Made by a program: the position numbers and the translations under genes. The notes under the pieces are model-generated. The model made no database searches, was not told where the DNA came from, and saw only the letters and a program-made list of their open reading frames with translations. Positions 42,172 to 42,797 of a stretch of 42,797 nucleotides of DNA are shown piece by piece; position 1 is the stretch's first letter, and the number at the start of each line of letters is the position of its first letter. This stretch comes from an uncultured Bacteroidota bacterium (GTDB lineage Bacteria > Bacteroidota > Bacteroidia > Flavobacteriales > Flavobacteriaceae): assembly GCA_902622575.1 (NCBI GenBank), contig CACNQJ010000009.1, forward strand, positions 1 to 42,797, in the 5' to 3' direction.

Positions 42172-42797
42172 TGGAAGAGATAGTTAAATATTTAGGAAAT
42201 TTTCATCCTGTTGTTTTGCATTTGCCGATAGGAGCTTTTTTATTTACACTATTGCTTTTTGCCTACGAAAAATTTTCAAAAATTAAATTAACTATACCAA
42301 TAAGATTAGGTTTAATATTCTCTTTTATCTCAGCTGTAATTTCTTCAATTTTAGGTTTTATTCTTCAATACTATGGTGACTATGATGACTTATTAGTAAA
42401 TTTTCATATGTGGCTAGCAATCATAACTACTTTATTAATAGGACTCATATACTTATTGCATAAAAAAAACGAAAACAATAGGTACATAGCACACTCATTT
42501 ATAAGTGCTGTTATTTTTATGACTGTTACAGGTCATTACGGTGGATCAATAACACATGGCAAAGATTATTTAAAATTACCGGAGTTTGATACCACAGTAA
42601 GATTTGTAAGTTACGATAGCATTCATGTATATGATGATGTTGTATCATCTATAATAGACGCAAAATGTGTAAAGTGTCACAACATGTCTAAAAGCAAAGG
42701 AGGGTTGATGCTTACCAATAAAAATGAAATTACGAAAGGTGGTGAAAATGGAAAAATATTTTTAGCTAACAACTCTTCTGAAAGCAAGCTTTATACA
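42171..42797 (+). CDS. DUF2231-cytochrome c membrane protein (3' end missing)
   Basis: 209 residues visible; the frame runs off the window. The N-terminal DUF2231 region has HPVVLHLPIGAFLF and about four transmembrane helices with histidines (FHMWLA, VTGHYGG) that may bind heme. A soluble domain with a c-type heme site C166-VK-C169-H170 follows, of the planctomycete-type cytochrome. This suggests an electron-transfer protein tied to dehydrogenation of sugars in the preceding cluster. Overlaps the asparaginase by 1 bp, thus co-transcribed. Confidence 0.85.
   Translation, partial: MEEIVKYLGNFHPVVLHLPIGAFLFTLLLFAYEKFSKIKLTIPIRLGLIFSFISAVISSILGFILQYYGDYDDLLVNFHMWLAIITTLLIGLIYLLHKKNENNRYIAHSFISAVIFMTVTGHYGGSITHGKDYLKLPEFDTTVRFVSYDSIHVYDDVVSSIIDAKCVKCHNMSKSKGGLMLTNKNEITKGGENGKIFLANNSSESKLYT

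Noticed and set aside
1-42797. tRNA, rRNA, riboswitch, transposase or attachment sites
   Set aside because: Intergenic stretches are short and AT-rich, with no cloverleaf, conserved RNA core or terminal inverted repeats that I could find by eye.

Overview
The window comes from a bacterium of the phylum Bacteroidota, most likely class Flavobacteriia. The DNA is visibly A/T-rich. It encodes the gliding lipoprotein GldH directly upstream of a class A penicillin-binding protein, an HU-type domain fused to a membrane anchor and SPOR domain, DUF4920 and DUF6150 proteins, and many short exported lipoproteins. Shine-Dalgarno sequences are largely absent, and several -7 elements resemble the Bacteroidota TAnnTTTG type. 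Genes are packed tightly: many have 4-bp or shorter spacing, several convergent pairs overlap at their 3' ends, and no gap exceeds about 150 bp. With the exported sulfatases this suggests a compact marine flavobacterium, but the habitat is inference. I see no rRNA, tRNA, CRISPR array, transposase or complete prophage.

Layout. 1-1314: the 3' end of a fibre/adhesin-like gene with nine 17-residue beta-roll repeats. 1350-8019 (minus): an M23 peptidase, twin NTF2-like lipoproteins, a DUF5009 acyltransferase, a bifunctional PBP, GldH and the tRNA hydroxylase TrhO. 8127-13493: housekeeping genes (recA, plsC, trpS), the HU-SPOR protein, an acyl-CoA thioesterase, a PqqB-like metallo-hydrolase and a zinc-ribbon protein. 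13520-22499: mostly small exported, membrane or hypothetical proteins, plus menG/ubiE, a second methyltransferase, a PD-(D/E)XK nuclease, a GNAT acetyltransferase, a DUF4920 protein and a nitroreductase.

22634-28237 (plus): a DoxX-like membrane protein, then a packed SDR / ACAD10-11-like acyl-CoA dehydrogenase / SDR / APH-like kinase cluster, then an exported ADP-ribosylglycohydrolase-like lipoprotein. The kinase plus dehydrogenase pair matches the logic of 4-hydroxyacyl-CoA catabolism (phosphorylate the 4-hydroxyl, then eliminate phosphate).

28220-34108 (minus): DUF1643, an MscS channel, a GH18 lipoprotein, an exported amidohydrolase, pterin-carbinolamine dehydratase, a 50-residue basic protein, a cupin and a secreted protein with two TonB-C-like domains. 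34140-34901: a Bax-inhibitor-1 family protein.

34891-42797: a divergent catabolic island. On the minus strand lie a lipoprotein sulfatase and a serine hydrolase. On the plus strand lie an exported DUF255/thioredoxin-like protein, a second sulfatase, a glycosylasparaginase with a twin-arginine-like leader, and the start of a DUF2231-cytochrome c protein cut by the window end. The divergent intergenic region carries a perfect inverted repeat next to a promoter-like element. The island looks aimed at sulfated, N-acetylglucosamine-containing glycans or glycopeptides; this is inference.
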